From a virus: DNA of 28,616 nt. How positions within the stretch are numbered: position 1 is the first letter of the stretch; every line of letters begins with the position of its first letter. The DNA lies in IMG/VR virus record IMGVR_UViG_3300012928_000031, positions 1 through 28,616 of that record; one strand, 5' to 3'. The translations under genes and the position numbers were made by a program. Positions 7,701-13,598 of this stretch are shown piece by piece. The notes under the pieces are model-generated. The model was not told where the DNA came from. It worked only from the letters and a program-made list of their open reading frames with translations, and searched no databases.

Positions 7701-7942
7701 TGGCTATCCGTCTAGCATTGTTAGGAGTTTCATCACTACCAAAGTCCGACTTGTTCATTCTTGATGAACCGGGTACAGCACTGGACGAAGACAATATGTC
7801 GGGTTTTATTCAGATTTTGGAACTAATTAAGGTATATTTCAAGAATGTTTTGTTGATCTCGCACCTTGATTCGCTCAAAGATTGTGTCGATATGCAAATC
7901 GTAATTGATAAAAAATCAGGATACGCAAAGGTTAACCAATAA
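4775..7942 (+). CDS. Fused SbcD-SbcC (Mre11-Rad50; T4 gp47-gp46-like) recombination nuclease
   Basis: This 1055-residue protein joins both halves of the Mre11-Rad50 complex, which resects DNA ends for recombination-dependent replication. Residues 1 to about 230 are a calcineurin-like phosphoesterase: HVSDIH (D10, H12), NTGD (D46), GNHD (N81, H82, D83), LYHGS (H150) and LGDIH (183-186). A linker leads to an ABC ATPase with Walker A GKNFSGKSS (400-408), long coiled coils (about 560-900), a zinc hook CEYC (C728, C731), the signature ASGAEKSLSAM (from 966) and Walker B LFILDEPG (D997, E998), followed by LLISHLD. GTG 4775 is chosen because AGGAG sits 5 bases upstream. No stop or frameshift separates the parts; in T4 and bacteria they are separate genes. 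The stop overlaps the next ATG. Confidence 0.93.
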   Translation: MSIKIAHVSDIHVRKLKYHKEYRAVFEQLYEKLREEKPDIIVNTGDTFHTKLDLSPEAIRMMSELFVGLADIAPYHMILGNHDMNLKNSGRLDAISPIVDYLEHPNIHFHKYASVVEVAPGIDLHVLSIVDPENWQKQLPDDRVNIALYHGSVVGSVTDSGWMMTHGDISLEELEKYDYAMLGDIHKTDQKVDNDGRARYPGSLVQQNHGESNDKGYLIWDIQDKNTWATRHVSLTNPKPFITIELTRKGRMPKNISIPLGARLRLVSNNNLPLDSMKRAVDVAKHRFKPETISFLNRASGERGSVEALTDGLQTENLRDIKVQEELIDEYLVDYEVQEKTLEKVYELNKKYNKIVEDNEDVSRNINWKLVDFEFDNLFNYGDGNNVSFEELSGIIGIFGKNFSGKSSIIDGILWTLFNTTSKNERKNLNVINQNKEDCRGKVTIQINDLVYTVERKAKKYIKRLKGEETLEAKTELNFEVYDPVMDETTSLNGLTRTLTDANIRKQFGTLDDFAVSSLSSQHGALAFIDEGSTRRKEIIAKFLDLELFDRKFKLAKEDSVDLKGALKRLETKNYDDELDSVNASLVEARQQMSEHKSICTALKEAVVELTDVKNEIESKIDSIPAEIIDISAVNKEIRLKENQITKHILENDEFADTLKTKQGVYKKIVSFLDEFDLQKFETQRQQINQYREQLKTQEDNLDKLLEEHNYILKKESLLHDHEYDPNCEYCSNNEFVKEAQAAVSRKADIEAQQADTLQTINIITEEIKSLNPTDVETQFERYNKIESNKHTVSSEIADLNLEIERNKNSVLFLEDKLKELCAKRDEYEENKEAIENLEALVTQLNKCHYKIEQTQKKIDTCDAATLELVKSVGSYEQKIETIKEQKQEYQDLQTEFAAYHLFMICMHPNGIAYDIIKKKIPVINEEIAKVLANIVDFEVFFEAAGNKFDINIKHPKYEERPIEMASGAEKSLSAMAIRLALLGVSSLPKSDLFILDEPGTALDEDNMSGFIQILELIKVYFKNVLLISHLDSLKDCVDMQIVIDKKSGYAKVNQ

Positions 7943-8355
7943 TGAAAATTACAAAATCACAACTTAAACAAATCATTAAAGAAGAGCTTGAAGCTGTTTT
8001 GGAAAACAAAAATAGCTTTCCAGTTGATCAGAGAGAATTGGAAAAAGAAGCGAACAAACTTGAACTTGCCAGAGGCACCTCTGTTGCAAGAGGTGAACAC
8101 AGCCCTACTGATAGAACAATTGACGCACTGATGAACATAGTTGGTGATAATTATATGGTAGTCGATTATAGAAGCGATGAGGGTATGAAACAGTTTACAG
8201 ACATCGAGCAAGGGAATATAGATTTACCAGATGGAACAAAGGGTGCCATAATTATCATACCCAATAGAACATTTGCTACACAAGATGGAAATTTAATTGT
8301 TCATTATAAGACAATCCGTAGTAATAAATATGGTAGAGCAGTATTACCAAGGTAA
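7942..8355 (+). CDS. Leader-family small protein 1
   Basis: This 137-aa protein starts at ATG 7942, overlapping the TAA of the recombination nuclease (TAATG). It begins with the clearest form of the shared leader, MKITKSQLKQIIKEELEAVL, predicted as an amphipathic helix. The body is unrelated to the other leader proteins: a charged linker, then an alpha/beta segment including TIDALMNIVGDNYMVVDY and KGAIIIIPNRTFATQDGNLIV. No known domain is recognised. A 16-base stretch inside the leader (7973-7988) is identical to one in the next gene (8394-8409), so the leaders are related at the DNA level. The leader could be a capsid-targeting or partner-binding tag; this is inference. Confidence 0.65.
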   Translation: MKITKSQLKQIIKEELEAVLENKNSFPVDQRELEKEANKLELARGTSVARGEHSPTDRTIDALMNIVGDNYMVVDYRSDEGMKQFTDIEQGNIDLPDGTKGAIIIIPNRTFATQDGNLIVHYKTIRSNKYGRAVLPR

Positions 8356-8362
8356 AACAATA

Positions 8363-8716
8363 ATGAAGATATCCAAATCCCAACTTAAGCAAGTCATTAA
8401 AGAAGAGCTAGAATCAGTTCTAACTGAAAGATTATCTCAGAGAGAATTTCGACAAGAAGTATTTGCTTTAGCAAAAGCATTCGATAATCCTGAATATGTA
8501 AAAAAAGTTTTAAACCCTTTAAAAGACTTATATTTTAAATTGGATATAGGTAACGAAAAAATAAAAAGAAGATATGCCGAAGATGTCATTCGTGCTGCCT
8601 TCTCTCAATACTCAGATACAGAACAACAAGACTTGCTATCACAGCTTACGACTGATCAACCATACACTAGATATGGTGATAAGATGGCTGCACAAATTAA
8701 GGATACATATAGATAA
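8363..8716 (+). CDS. Leader-family small protein 2
   Basis: ATG 8363 is chosen because the product then starts MKISKSQLKQVIKEELESVL, matching the leader of the gene just upstream; an in-frame upstream start would only add residues that overlap that gene. The 117-aa product continues with a charged, mainly helical body (REFRQEVFALAKAFDNPEYV, KRRYAEDVIRAAFSQYSD) that shares no similarity with its neighbour beyond the leader. The two genes look like a leader duplication followed by fusion to, or divergence of, different bodies. The TAA overlaps the ATG of the tubulin-like gene. Function is unknown. Confidence 0.65.
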   Translation: MKISKSQLKQVIKEELESVLTERLSQREFRQEVFALAKAFDNPEYVKKVLNPLKDLYFKLDIGNEKIKRRYAEDVIRAAFSQYSDTEQQDLLSQLTTDQPYTRYGDKMAAQIKDTYR

Positions 8717-9852
8717 TGTCTAACAATGATAACAACGAATTTGATTTTCTGCCTCCCGCAGAGCCACCACCCTCCTTCAATCAGGAGAAAGATCACTATC
8801 ACGAAGAGGTAGAAGCAGAAGACTTTGGAATGGTAGAAGATTTCGGTCTACAGATGGAATACTCTGATGAAGATTTACTACCTGAGAACACAGCCCCATC
8901 ATCTATTAATGTGGGGTTTGTTGGTGTTGGTGGCGGTGGCAACAAAATGGCTAATGCTTTTATTGAGCTTGGCTTTAACAAAACCTTGCTTGTTAACACA
9001 ACAGGCAAAGACATTCCTAAGAATGTTGAAGAGGATCATGTTGTCCTCATTCCCGATGCCGATGGTATTGGTAAAAATGTAGAATATGGAAAAGAGGTAT
9101 TAACACAAAATGGTGCTATTGTTGAAGATGCTCTCCGCATCAAGCTTGGAAAAGTCGATTGGCTATTCGTCCTCGCCGGAGGAGGCGGTGGGACCGGCAG
9201 CAGTGTTACTGCTCTTCATCCTGTATTCGAGCGCTATCTTCGTTCTGTTCAAGCTTCTGGACAAGTAGTATATGTTACATCTTGGCCCACAGCACAAGAA
9301 AACCTTAATCCTACAATCGCTAGAAATGCTCTCACTCTTGCGAATGATGTGTCAAAACACCCACACATCATCCTAGACAACGAACGAGCAACAAGATTAC
9401 TTCGTGGTAGAATTGGTATGCTGGGTATGTATCCGGTTGCCAACACACAATTTGCAAAGTCATTAGCCCAAGTTTTGAAACTCTCCAATGAGGACTCACC
9501 GATCCAATCTTTTGATAGTAAGGATTTAGAAACTTGTCTGGGCAATGACGGTCGTGCCTTCATGGGCTCAACTATGATAAAAGATCCTAATACTGGAAAG
9601 CTTGGATCGGTGATCCTCCACAACTGCATGAACCGCTCTGCATGTCCTCCACCCAAGGGTAAGGCGGCAGCAGGCTCGTTAGTATTAGTTGTGTCAGAAG
9701 AGATGGTGGCTGACCCTAAAGTTAGCAAAAATATTGAGTCGGCAATCGCTTATGTCGGCGGTCGATGCGAGACACTTTTTTCTGGTGTTTATGTCAGAAA
9801 GAATGTGCCCGGTTTGATTGCGATACTAAGTATGAATGGATTAGCGACATGA
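8716..9852 (+). CDS. Tubulin/FtsZ-family GTPase (phage tubulin-like protein)
   Basis: This 378-aa protein has an acidic N-terminal extension (about residues 1-63) and then a tubulin/FtsZ GTPase fold. GFVGVGGGGNKMANAF (68-82) matches the first nucleotide loop of FtsZ. LAGGGGGTGSS (153-163) is the tubulin signature G-box. SFDSKDLETCLGNDGRAFMG (from 265) aligns with the FtsZ T7-loop region, and D267 and D270 fill the two catalytic acid positions used for GTP hydrolysis across subunits. It may therefore polymerise. It ends ILSMNGLAT, with no recognisable FtsZ C-terminal tail. It is flanked by leader-family genes, and its last 26 bases are duplicated downstream. Closeness to FtsZ rather than the PhuZ of jumbo phages is my reading of the motifs. 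A role in division interference, virion positioning or assembly is open. Confidence 0.85.
   Translation: MSNNDNNEFDFLPPAEPPPSFNQEKDHYHEEVEAEDFGMVEDFGLQMEYSDEDLLPENTAPSSINVGFVGVGGGGNKMANAFIELGFNKTLLVNTTGKDIPKNVEEDHVVLIPDADGIGKNVEYGKEVLTQNGAIVEDALRIKLGKVDWLFVLAGGGGGTGSSVTALHPVFERYLRSVQASGQVVYVTSWPTAQENLNPTIARNALTLANDVSKHPHIILDNERATRLLRGRIGMLGMYPVANTQFAKSLAQVLKLSNEDSPIQSFDSKDLETCLGNDGRAFMGSTMIKDPNTGKLGSVILHNCMNRSACPPPKGKAAAGSLVLVVSEEMVADPKVSKNIESAIAYVGGRCETLFSGVYVRKNVPGLIAILSMNGLAT
9825..9850 (+). repeat. 26-bp direct repeat, copy 1 (end of tubulin-like gene)
   Basis: The 26 bases ending at 9850 are identical to 10361-10386. This copy encodes the last residues of the tubulin-like protein (LSMNGLAT) and runs into the ATG (9849-9851) of the following leader-family gene. 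The copies diverge at the next base (g here, a in copy 2). Confidence 0.95.
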
Positions 9853-10361
9853 AAATAACAAAACAACAACTTAAAGAAATTATTTCAGAAGAGATCGAAA
9901 AGACATTAAACGAAAATGAATCAGATCATCTCAATTTAAATGAAAACGATGAGCTTAAAGGTAAACTATCAAATGCGTTCAAGATCAGAAGTGATCCCGA
10001 ATATCTGTTAAATATCATGTCAACTAGATACCCCATTGTAATCGACAAAATTAAAAAAAGAGGGTTAGGAGACAGGTATGTAGCAGCAGCTAAAGCAGCA
10101 GACAAGCAGCATGGGGCACTTTTAGACCCCAATCAATATTTGAGACAGCCTGACGAATTGGACGCCTACTTGGGACTATCACAAAAAGCACCAGCAGCCG
10201 CACCATCAAGCGCTGGCGGTAAGCAAGCGGTAGTATCAAATGTTCAAAAAATGTATGATGATTTGCGGACTTACGATACAAAGTTTCAAAAAGATCCCGA
10301 GATCAGAAAAAAATATGAAGCTGCTTTGGGTGCAATTAACTCCCTGTTAAGGAGTTTGTAA
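9849..10361 (+). CDS. Leader-family small protein 3, inside repeat-flanked cassette
   Basis: ATG 9849 overlaps the TGA of the tubulin-like gene; in-frame starts further upstream lie inside that gene and are rejected. The 170-aa product begins MKITKQQLKEIISEEIEKTL, a member of the shared leader family. It continues with an Asn/Glu-rich linker, a helical segment, an Ala/Pro/Ser/Gly-rich hinge (KAPAAAPSSAGGK) and a C-terminal helical region (MYDDLRTYDTKFQKDPEIR). No known domain is recognised. The gene lies almost exactly between two copies of a 26-bp direct repeat, so it looks like a discrete insertion into the junction between the tubulin-like gene and the gene at 10398. Function is unknown. 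Confidence 0.65.
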   Translation: MKITKQQLKEIISEEIEKTLNENESDHLNLNENDELKGKLSNAFKIRSDPEYLLNIMSTRYPIVIDKIKKRGLGDRYVAAAKAADKQHGALLDPNQYLRQPDELDAYLGLSQKAPAAAPSSAGGKQAVVSNVQKMYDDLRTYDTKFQKDPEIRKKYEAALGAINSLLRSL

Positions 10362-10386
10362 CTAAGTATGAATGGATTAGCGACAT
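10361..10386 (+). repeat. 26-bp direct repeat, copy 2 (after cassette gene)
   Basis: Exact copy of 9825-9850. Here it is mostly non-coding, follows the stop of the cassette gene and is followed by AGGAGATTACA and the ATG at 10398. Joining copy 1 to the sequence after copy 2 would give a tubulin-like gene ending GCG ACA TAG with the AGGAG ribosome-binding site of the next gene, a plausible ancestral junction. Confidence 0.95.
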
Positions 10387-10397
10387 AGGAGATTACA

Positions 10398-10961
10398 ATG
10401 GCTAGACGTAAAAATACAAGAACATTTGATCCTCGTTATTTTATGGACGAGAAGACAGAAATAATCAAAGAAGAAATCGAGAAGACAGAGCTTTTAAAAG
10501 AATCATTGGTTGATGCAATTATTCAGATAATTAAAAACTCTACCATTGATGACATGGATAATGCAGATCTTCACTATGCGATTAAGGAAAAGTTTCCAGA
10601 TTTAAGCGATGATCAGATTGATCAAGCCATGAATGATAAGAAGTTGGATCCTTATTACGATTCGACTAAAGGTGTCTACTCAAAAAATCCAGAATCAGAA
10701 GAGCCAGAAGAATTATTTGGATTTCCTGACAGGCAAACTGCAAAAAAATTTATCAGGGACAATCCATCGTTTTTTAACGAGGATGTAGAAGTTTCCGGCG
10801 GTGGTGTCAGAAGTGTAAAGGGTGTAAAAGATGCCATTATTAGAAATCTAGAAGATGCTATGAAAGCAGCACAACGAGGTGACTTTTCCATAGTTGCTAC
10901 TAAAGTTGCCAACTTGAAGGACCACATCGAAGCATTAAAGGATGTAGGAGAAGCCAGATGA
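10398..10961 (+). CDS. Hypothetical 187-aa acidic protein
   Basis: It starts at ATG 10398 with AGGAG 8 bases upstream. The N-terminus MARRKNTRTFDPRYFMDEK is basic and is followed by EIIKEEIEKTELLKESL, which resembles the second half of the leader helix of its neighbours but is not N-terminal. The middle is acidic (DDMDNADLHYAIKEKFPDLS), then FGFPDRQTAKKFI and a helical C-terminus (AIIRNLEDAMKAAQRGDFSI). No known family is recognised. The stop overlaps the next ATG (ATGA). It may be a divergent relative of the leader family. Confidence 0.55.
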   Translation: MARRKNTRTFDPRYFMDEKTEIIKEEIEKTELLKESLVDAIIQIIKNSTIDDMDNADLHYAIKEKFPDLSDDQIDQAMNDKKLDPYYDSTKGVYSKNPESEEPEELFGFPDRQTAKKFIRDNPSFFNEDVEVSGGGVRSVKGVKDAIIRNLEDAMKAAQRGDFSIVATKVANLKDHIEALKDVGEAR

Positions 10962-11254
10962 ATTGGTTAAAAAGTTTATGGACTACCTTAGTTAGAAAAA
11001 CATCAACGGTTGCCGAAGAGGTTACTGAGGTTTTGGTTGAAGAGGATGATTCTTCTGTAGCTGAGATCTTTGAAGGTATTTGCAAGCAAGCAGGTCTTGG
11101 AGGTAAGTTCCTTGAAGGCTTGAGTGCGACTGAGAAGTTTGTTGAATGGTACGAAGGTGATGCAGATGAAGAATCTATTAGAGCTTCATTAGCAGAATTT
11201 AAAACTACCGACCCAGCTATCAATGCAAAGATGACTTCTATAGGCAAATTTTAA
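10958..11254 (+). CDS. Hypothetical 98-aa protein
   Basis: The ATG at 10958 overlaps the previous TGA, indicating translational coupling. The product begins MNWLKSLWTTLVRKTSTVAE, a short amphipathic, Trp-containing segment, and continues as an acidic, mostly helical protein (EEVTEVLVEEDD, SATEKFVEWYEGDADEES). There is no signal peptide with a cleavage site, transmembrane segment or known motif. It is the second member of a run of small genes between the tubulin-like and lysis genes. Function is unknown. Confidence 0.55.
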   Translation: MNWLKSLWTTLVRKTSTVAEEVTEVLVEEDDSSVAEIFEGICKQAGLGGKFLEGLSATEKFVEWYEGDADEESIRASLAEFKTTDPAINAKMTSIGKF

Positions 11255-11255
11255 A

Positions 11256-11672
11256 ATGAAGATTAGCATATCAGAGCTTAAAGAAATTATACAACAGGAA
11301 ATTGATTCTCTTGCTGAAGGATATTATTCTAAAGGCAAATGTGTTTATAAAAAAAAAGACAATTCTAAAGTTGGTTGTACAGATGGTCCAGTAAAGGATT
11401 ATTTAGCCGCGCTCTATGCCAATGTCGGTGATGCAAAAGAAAGTAAACTTAAAGAGGGTATTGAACAACTTACGCCTGAAAACATTGAATCGTTGTTTAG
11501 TGCTATGAAAGAAATGGCAACAAAACCAGAAATTGTTAAGGCTTTAGGCGACGACGGCTTAGTTGGAGCAATAGATAAAATGAAAGATTCGTTTATGAAG
11601 AAAACATCGACTGGGACATCTGAGCCTACTATGCCAGCTAGTACGTTGCCGGCAAAAGAGATGGATCAGTAG
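11256..11672 (+). CDS. Leader-family small protein 4 with GKCVYKK / LYANV module
   Basis: It starts at ATG 11256, one base after the previous stop. The 138-aa product begins MKISISELKEIIQQEIDSL followed by AEG; L-A-E-G fits the T4 gp21 protease recognition pattern (L/I-x-E, cut before G/A). Next comes GKCVYKKKDNSKVGCTDGPV and DYLAALYANV, a small Cys-containing module that, from memory, recurs in many uncultured marine phage proteins. A helical middle and a Thr/Ser/Pro-rich C-terminus (about residues 115-138) follow. Function is unknown. The combined leader, possible cleavage site and reusable module make a processed virion protein plausible, but this is inference. Confidence 0.6.
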   Translation: MKISISELKEIIQQEIDSLAEGYYSKGKCVYKKKDNSKVGCTDGPVKDYLAALYANVGDAKESKLKEGIEQLTPENIESLFSAMKEMATKPEIVKALGDDGLVGAIDKMKDSFMKKTSTGTSEPTMPASTLPAKEMDQ

Positions 11673-11679
11673 AGGGCTT

Positions 11680-11880
11680 ATGATGTCTAAAGCAAATGCA
11701 TTTCTGGACACATGGTTAGCTAAACTAACATCTCGCAAGCTAATGGTCTGGTTAGCTGCGACAGGTCTAACGTTGGCGGGACATGTCACTAGCGAAGACT
11801 GGGTGATTATTTCAGCAATCTATATTGGAGGTCAAACTATTATTGATGGCATCTCTAGATTGCGAGGTTACAATGATTAG
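11680..11880 (+). CDS. Holin-like small membrane protein
   Basis: This 66-aa protein (ATG 11680 or the adjacent ATG 11683) has a short N-terminal helix, then LTSRKLMVWLAATGLTLAG and WVIISAIYIGGQTIIDGI, two hydrophobic segments separated by a short polar turn. It ends with a basic tail (RLRGYND). This two-segment layout with an LTSRK opening is typical of small proteins annotated as holins in marine phages; holins permeabilise the inner membrane to time lysis. Its stop overlaps the start of a protein with one membrane anchor and a coiled coil, and that gene overlaps one with a signal peptide, which looks like a lysis cassette. No endolysin gene is present in this window. Confidence 0.55.
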   Translation: MMSKANAFLDTWLAKLTSRKLMVWLAATGLTLAGHVTSEDWVIISAIYIGGQTIIDGISRLRGYND

Positions 11881-12256
11881 AAAACAAATTTTAGAGTTTG
11901 TTGTAACACACTGGAAAGAAATACTGATAGTTGTATTAGCAATTGTAGTTGTTGCTAAGACGAGATATGACTACAATCTAATGCAGAAAACATATAAGAC
12001 ACAAATAGAGTCTGCACAATCACAAATTGAAGGTCTTAAAGAAATACACAAGCAAGAGATTAGAGAAAAACAATTGCTTATGGAGAGTCATCTTAAATCA
12101 ATTGCGCAAATAGAAAAAGACTACGAAGATGCTCTAGATATGATAGACGAACTAAGACAAGATAAAGCCGGTAAATATAAGAACAAGTTTAATAGTGATA
12201 GAGAAGAACTAATTAAAGATATAGAATCTAAGTTTGGTATTGAGTATGTTCCTTAA
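11873..12256 (+). CDS. Membrane-anchored coiled-coil protein, possible i-spanin (Rz-like)
   Basis: ATG 11873 is preferred over upstream in-frame starts because it has GAGGT a few bases upstream and begins just inside the holin-like gene. The 127-aa product has one N-terminal transmembrane segment (WKEILIVVLAIVVVAKTRY, about residues 14-31). A long charged coiled coil follows (about 35-115: IESAQSQIEGLKEIHKQEIR and onward). This topology is that of Rz-type inner-membrane spanin subunits, which act in outer-membrane disruption at the end of lysis. The following gene overlaps its 3' end in another frame, as Rz1 genes often do. Sequence identity to spanins cannot be shown here; a structural membrane protein is the alternative. 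Confidence 0.5.
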   Translation: MIRKQILEFVVTHWKEILIVVLAIVVVAKTRYDYNLMQKTYKTQIESAQSQIEGLKEIHKQEIREKQLLMESHLKSIAQIEKDYEDALDMIDELRQDKAGKYKNKFNSDREELIKDIESKFGIEYVP

Positions 12257-12665
12257 ACTATTACTACTATTAACGATGGTTGCCAATGCCACAGAGCCTG
12301 CAAAGTTTACCGTATTAGAATATAAAGCTCCAGCACCTTTTGCTGGTGTTTTGTTTGACGAAAATGCGATTGCAAAGGTGTTGTCAGGTTATGATATAGC
12401 ATTATATTCCTGCGAGATAAAAACAGAGTATGAACTCAAAGTGTTGAGAGAAGAATACGAATTTAAATTAGAGAATTTAAAAATAGAACATAATGCTTTA
12501 ACAAAAGAATACGACTTGTTTATAATGGAGAAAGACAAGGAAATAAAAGCACTTGTAAACTCTCTAGAGAAAACAGCACCAAAATATAAGTGGTGGTGGT
12601 TTGCTGGAGGTGTTGCTGTCGGTACTGCGAGTGCATATAGTGCTTACAAGGTATTTAATGAGTAA
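12246..12665 (+). CDS. Secreted/membrane protein with signal peptide and C-terminal TM helix
   Basis: ATG 12246 is chosen over the upstream TTG because it directly begins a signal peptide: MFLKLLLLLTMVANA followed by TEP, with an A-x-A cleavage motif. The 139-aa product then has YKAPAPFAGVLFDENAIAKV, a single cysteine (YSCEIK), a coiled-coil region and a C-terminal transmembrane helix starting at WWWFAGGVAVGTASAYS. From memory, the APAPFxGVLF segment recurs in marine phage proteins of unknown role near the terminase. It overlaps the preceding coiled-coil gene by 11 bases. It could be the outer partner of a spanin pair, but a C-terminal membrane anchor is not usual for Rz1 lipoproteins and no lipobox is seen. 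Confidence 0.55.
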   Translation: MFLKLLLLLTMVANATEPAKFTVLEYKAPAPFAGVLFDENAIAKVLSGYDIALYSCEIKTEYELKVLREEYEFKLENLKIEHNALTKEYDLFIMEKDKEIKALVNSLEKTAPKYKWWWFAGGVAVGTASAYSAYKVFNE

Positions 12666-13050
12666 TAAAGATTTTGATCAAATCGCTGCAATTGAAAAAG
12701 CAATAAAAGAAAAGTATGGTGATGATGCGATTGCAAACCCCAAGGCATTTTGGGATGAAGATAAAGAAAAAAAATATCTTGAGCAAATGAAAGATTTTTA
12801 TGCCAAGACTTCTAAAAATTTTGAATGGGAAGATAAAATTGACGTAAATGGTATAAAGGTTAGCAAAAAACTACTTAATAAAGAACCACGTAAAAATTGT
12901 CCTGTCTGCGGAGCTTTTCCAAAGAAATCTATGGATGATGTTTGCTTAGTCAAATTTGATTGTTGCAATAAGTGCTACATACAATATGTCGAAGGCAGAG
13001 AAGAGCGTTGGGAAAAAGGTTGGCGACCAAAACTAAATAAGGATAATTAA
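12658..13050 (+). CDS. Zinc-ribbon-like hypothetical protein upstream of terminase
   Basis: ATG 12658 overlaps the previous stop; longer in-frame starts lie inside the preceding gene. The 130-aa protein has a charged helical N-terminus (IAAIEKAIKEKYGDDAI), then VSKKLLNKEPRKNCPVCGAF and FDCCNKCYIQYVEGREERW. The CPVC and CCxxC cysteines form a plausible zinc-binding ribbon. From memory, this type of protein is repeatedly found just upstream of the terminase in marine T4-like phages, with no assigned role. The very conserved-looking EGREERWEKGWRP end suggests a specific partner. A DNA-binding packaging or transcription accessory protein is possible, not shown. Confidence 0.6.
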   Translation: MSNKDFDQIAAIEKAIKEKYGDDAIANPKAFWDEDKEKKYLEQMKDFYAKTSKNFEWEDKIDVNGIKVSKKLLNKEPRKNCPVCGAFPKKSMDDVCLVKFDCCNKCYIQYVEGREERWEKGWRPKLNKDN

Positions 13051-13051
13051 A

Positions 13052-13594
13052 ATGGCTACAGTTTACGAAATAGTTCAAGGTCTCTCGCAGGCCGCTGCAA
13101 ATGCTTACGACGGAGCACTAGATGAGAATAATGAACCCTTGAGCGTTGGTTTAAATCGTGAAGAGGGTGATATGCTTCGTGATAAAAGAGTTATGGATGG
13201 GTTTAATATACGTTTTGCTGGCAACATCATGCACTTGACTTATATGTCGGAAGTTCAGCTTAAGAGAGTTCATGAAAACGGTTTTGAAAATGAAGTACAA
13301 TCTACCATGTCTGAAATTATTAAGTTTCTTAAAAAGGAATATAGAAAGATTACAGGTAGCTCTGTTACCCTAACACAAGTCGAAGAAGCCGATATTAGAG
13401 TTGAGAGCACTTCTAATGTGCGCTCATTCCTTACGGCAGTTCAACAATTTACCGTTGGTGGTTTAGATGAAGCCATGAATAATAAAGAAGGTTCACAAGC
13501 ACCCGACGCATATTGGCAAGACTTCATGTCTCAAGGCGGCTGGACTGGTGATGGTGGAAAGCGTCCATCTAATGACACCAGAAAGAAGGAGTAA
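13052..13594 (+). CDS. Conserved phage protein near terminase, possible packaging or structural role
   Basis: This 180-aa protein starts at ATG 13052, one base after the previous stop. It begins VYEIVQGLSQAAANAYDGAL. A central mixed alpha/beta part includes RFAGNIMHLTYMSEVQLKRV and IIKFLKKEYRKITG, and it ends with a Gly/Ser/Lys-rich tail. From memory, similar proteins are widespread in uncultured marine myophages just before the terminase, without experimental function. The position would suit a small terminase subunit, but no helix-turn-helix or coiled-coil core typical of gp16 can be recognised, so this is left open. Confidence 0.6.
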   Translation: MATVYEIVQGLSQAAANAYDGALDENNEPLSVGLNREEGDMLRDKRVMDGFNIRFAGNIMHLTYMSEVQLKRVHENGFENEVQSTMSEIIKFLKKEYRKITGSSVTLTQVEEADIRVESTSNVRSFLTAVQQFTVGGLDEAMNNKEGSQAPDAYWQDFMSQGGWTGDGGKRPSNDTRKKE

Positions 13595-13598
13595 GGTA

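Noticed and set aside
9249-9728. 159-aa antisense ORF within the tubulin-like gene
   Set aside because: The + strand frame carries conserved GTPase motifs; the antisense frame shows no recognisable motif or start signal.
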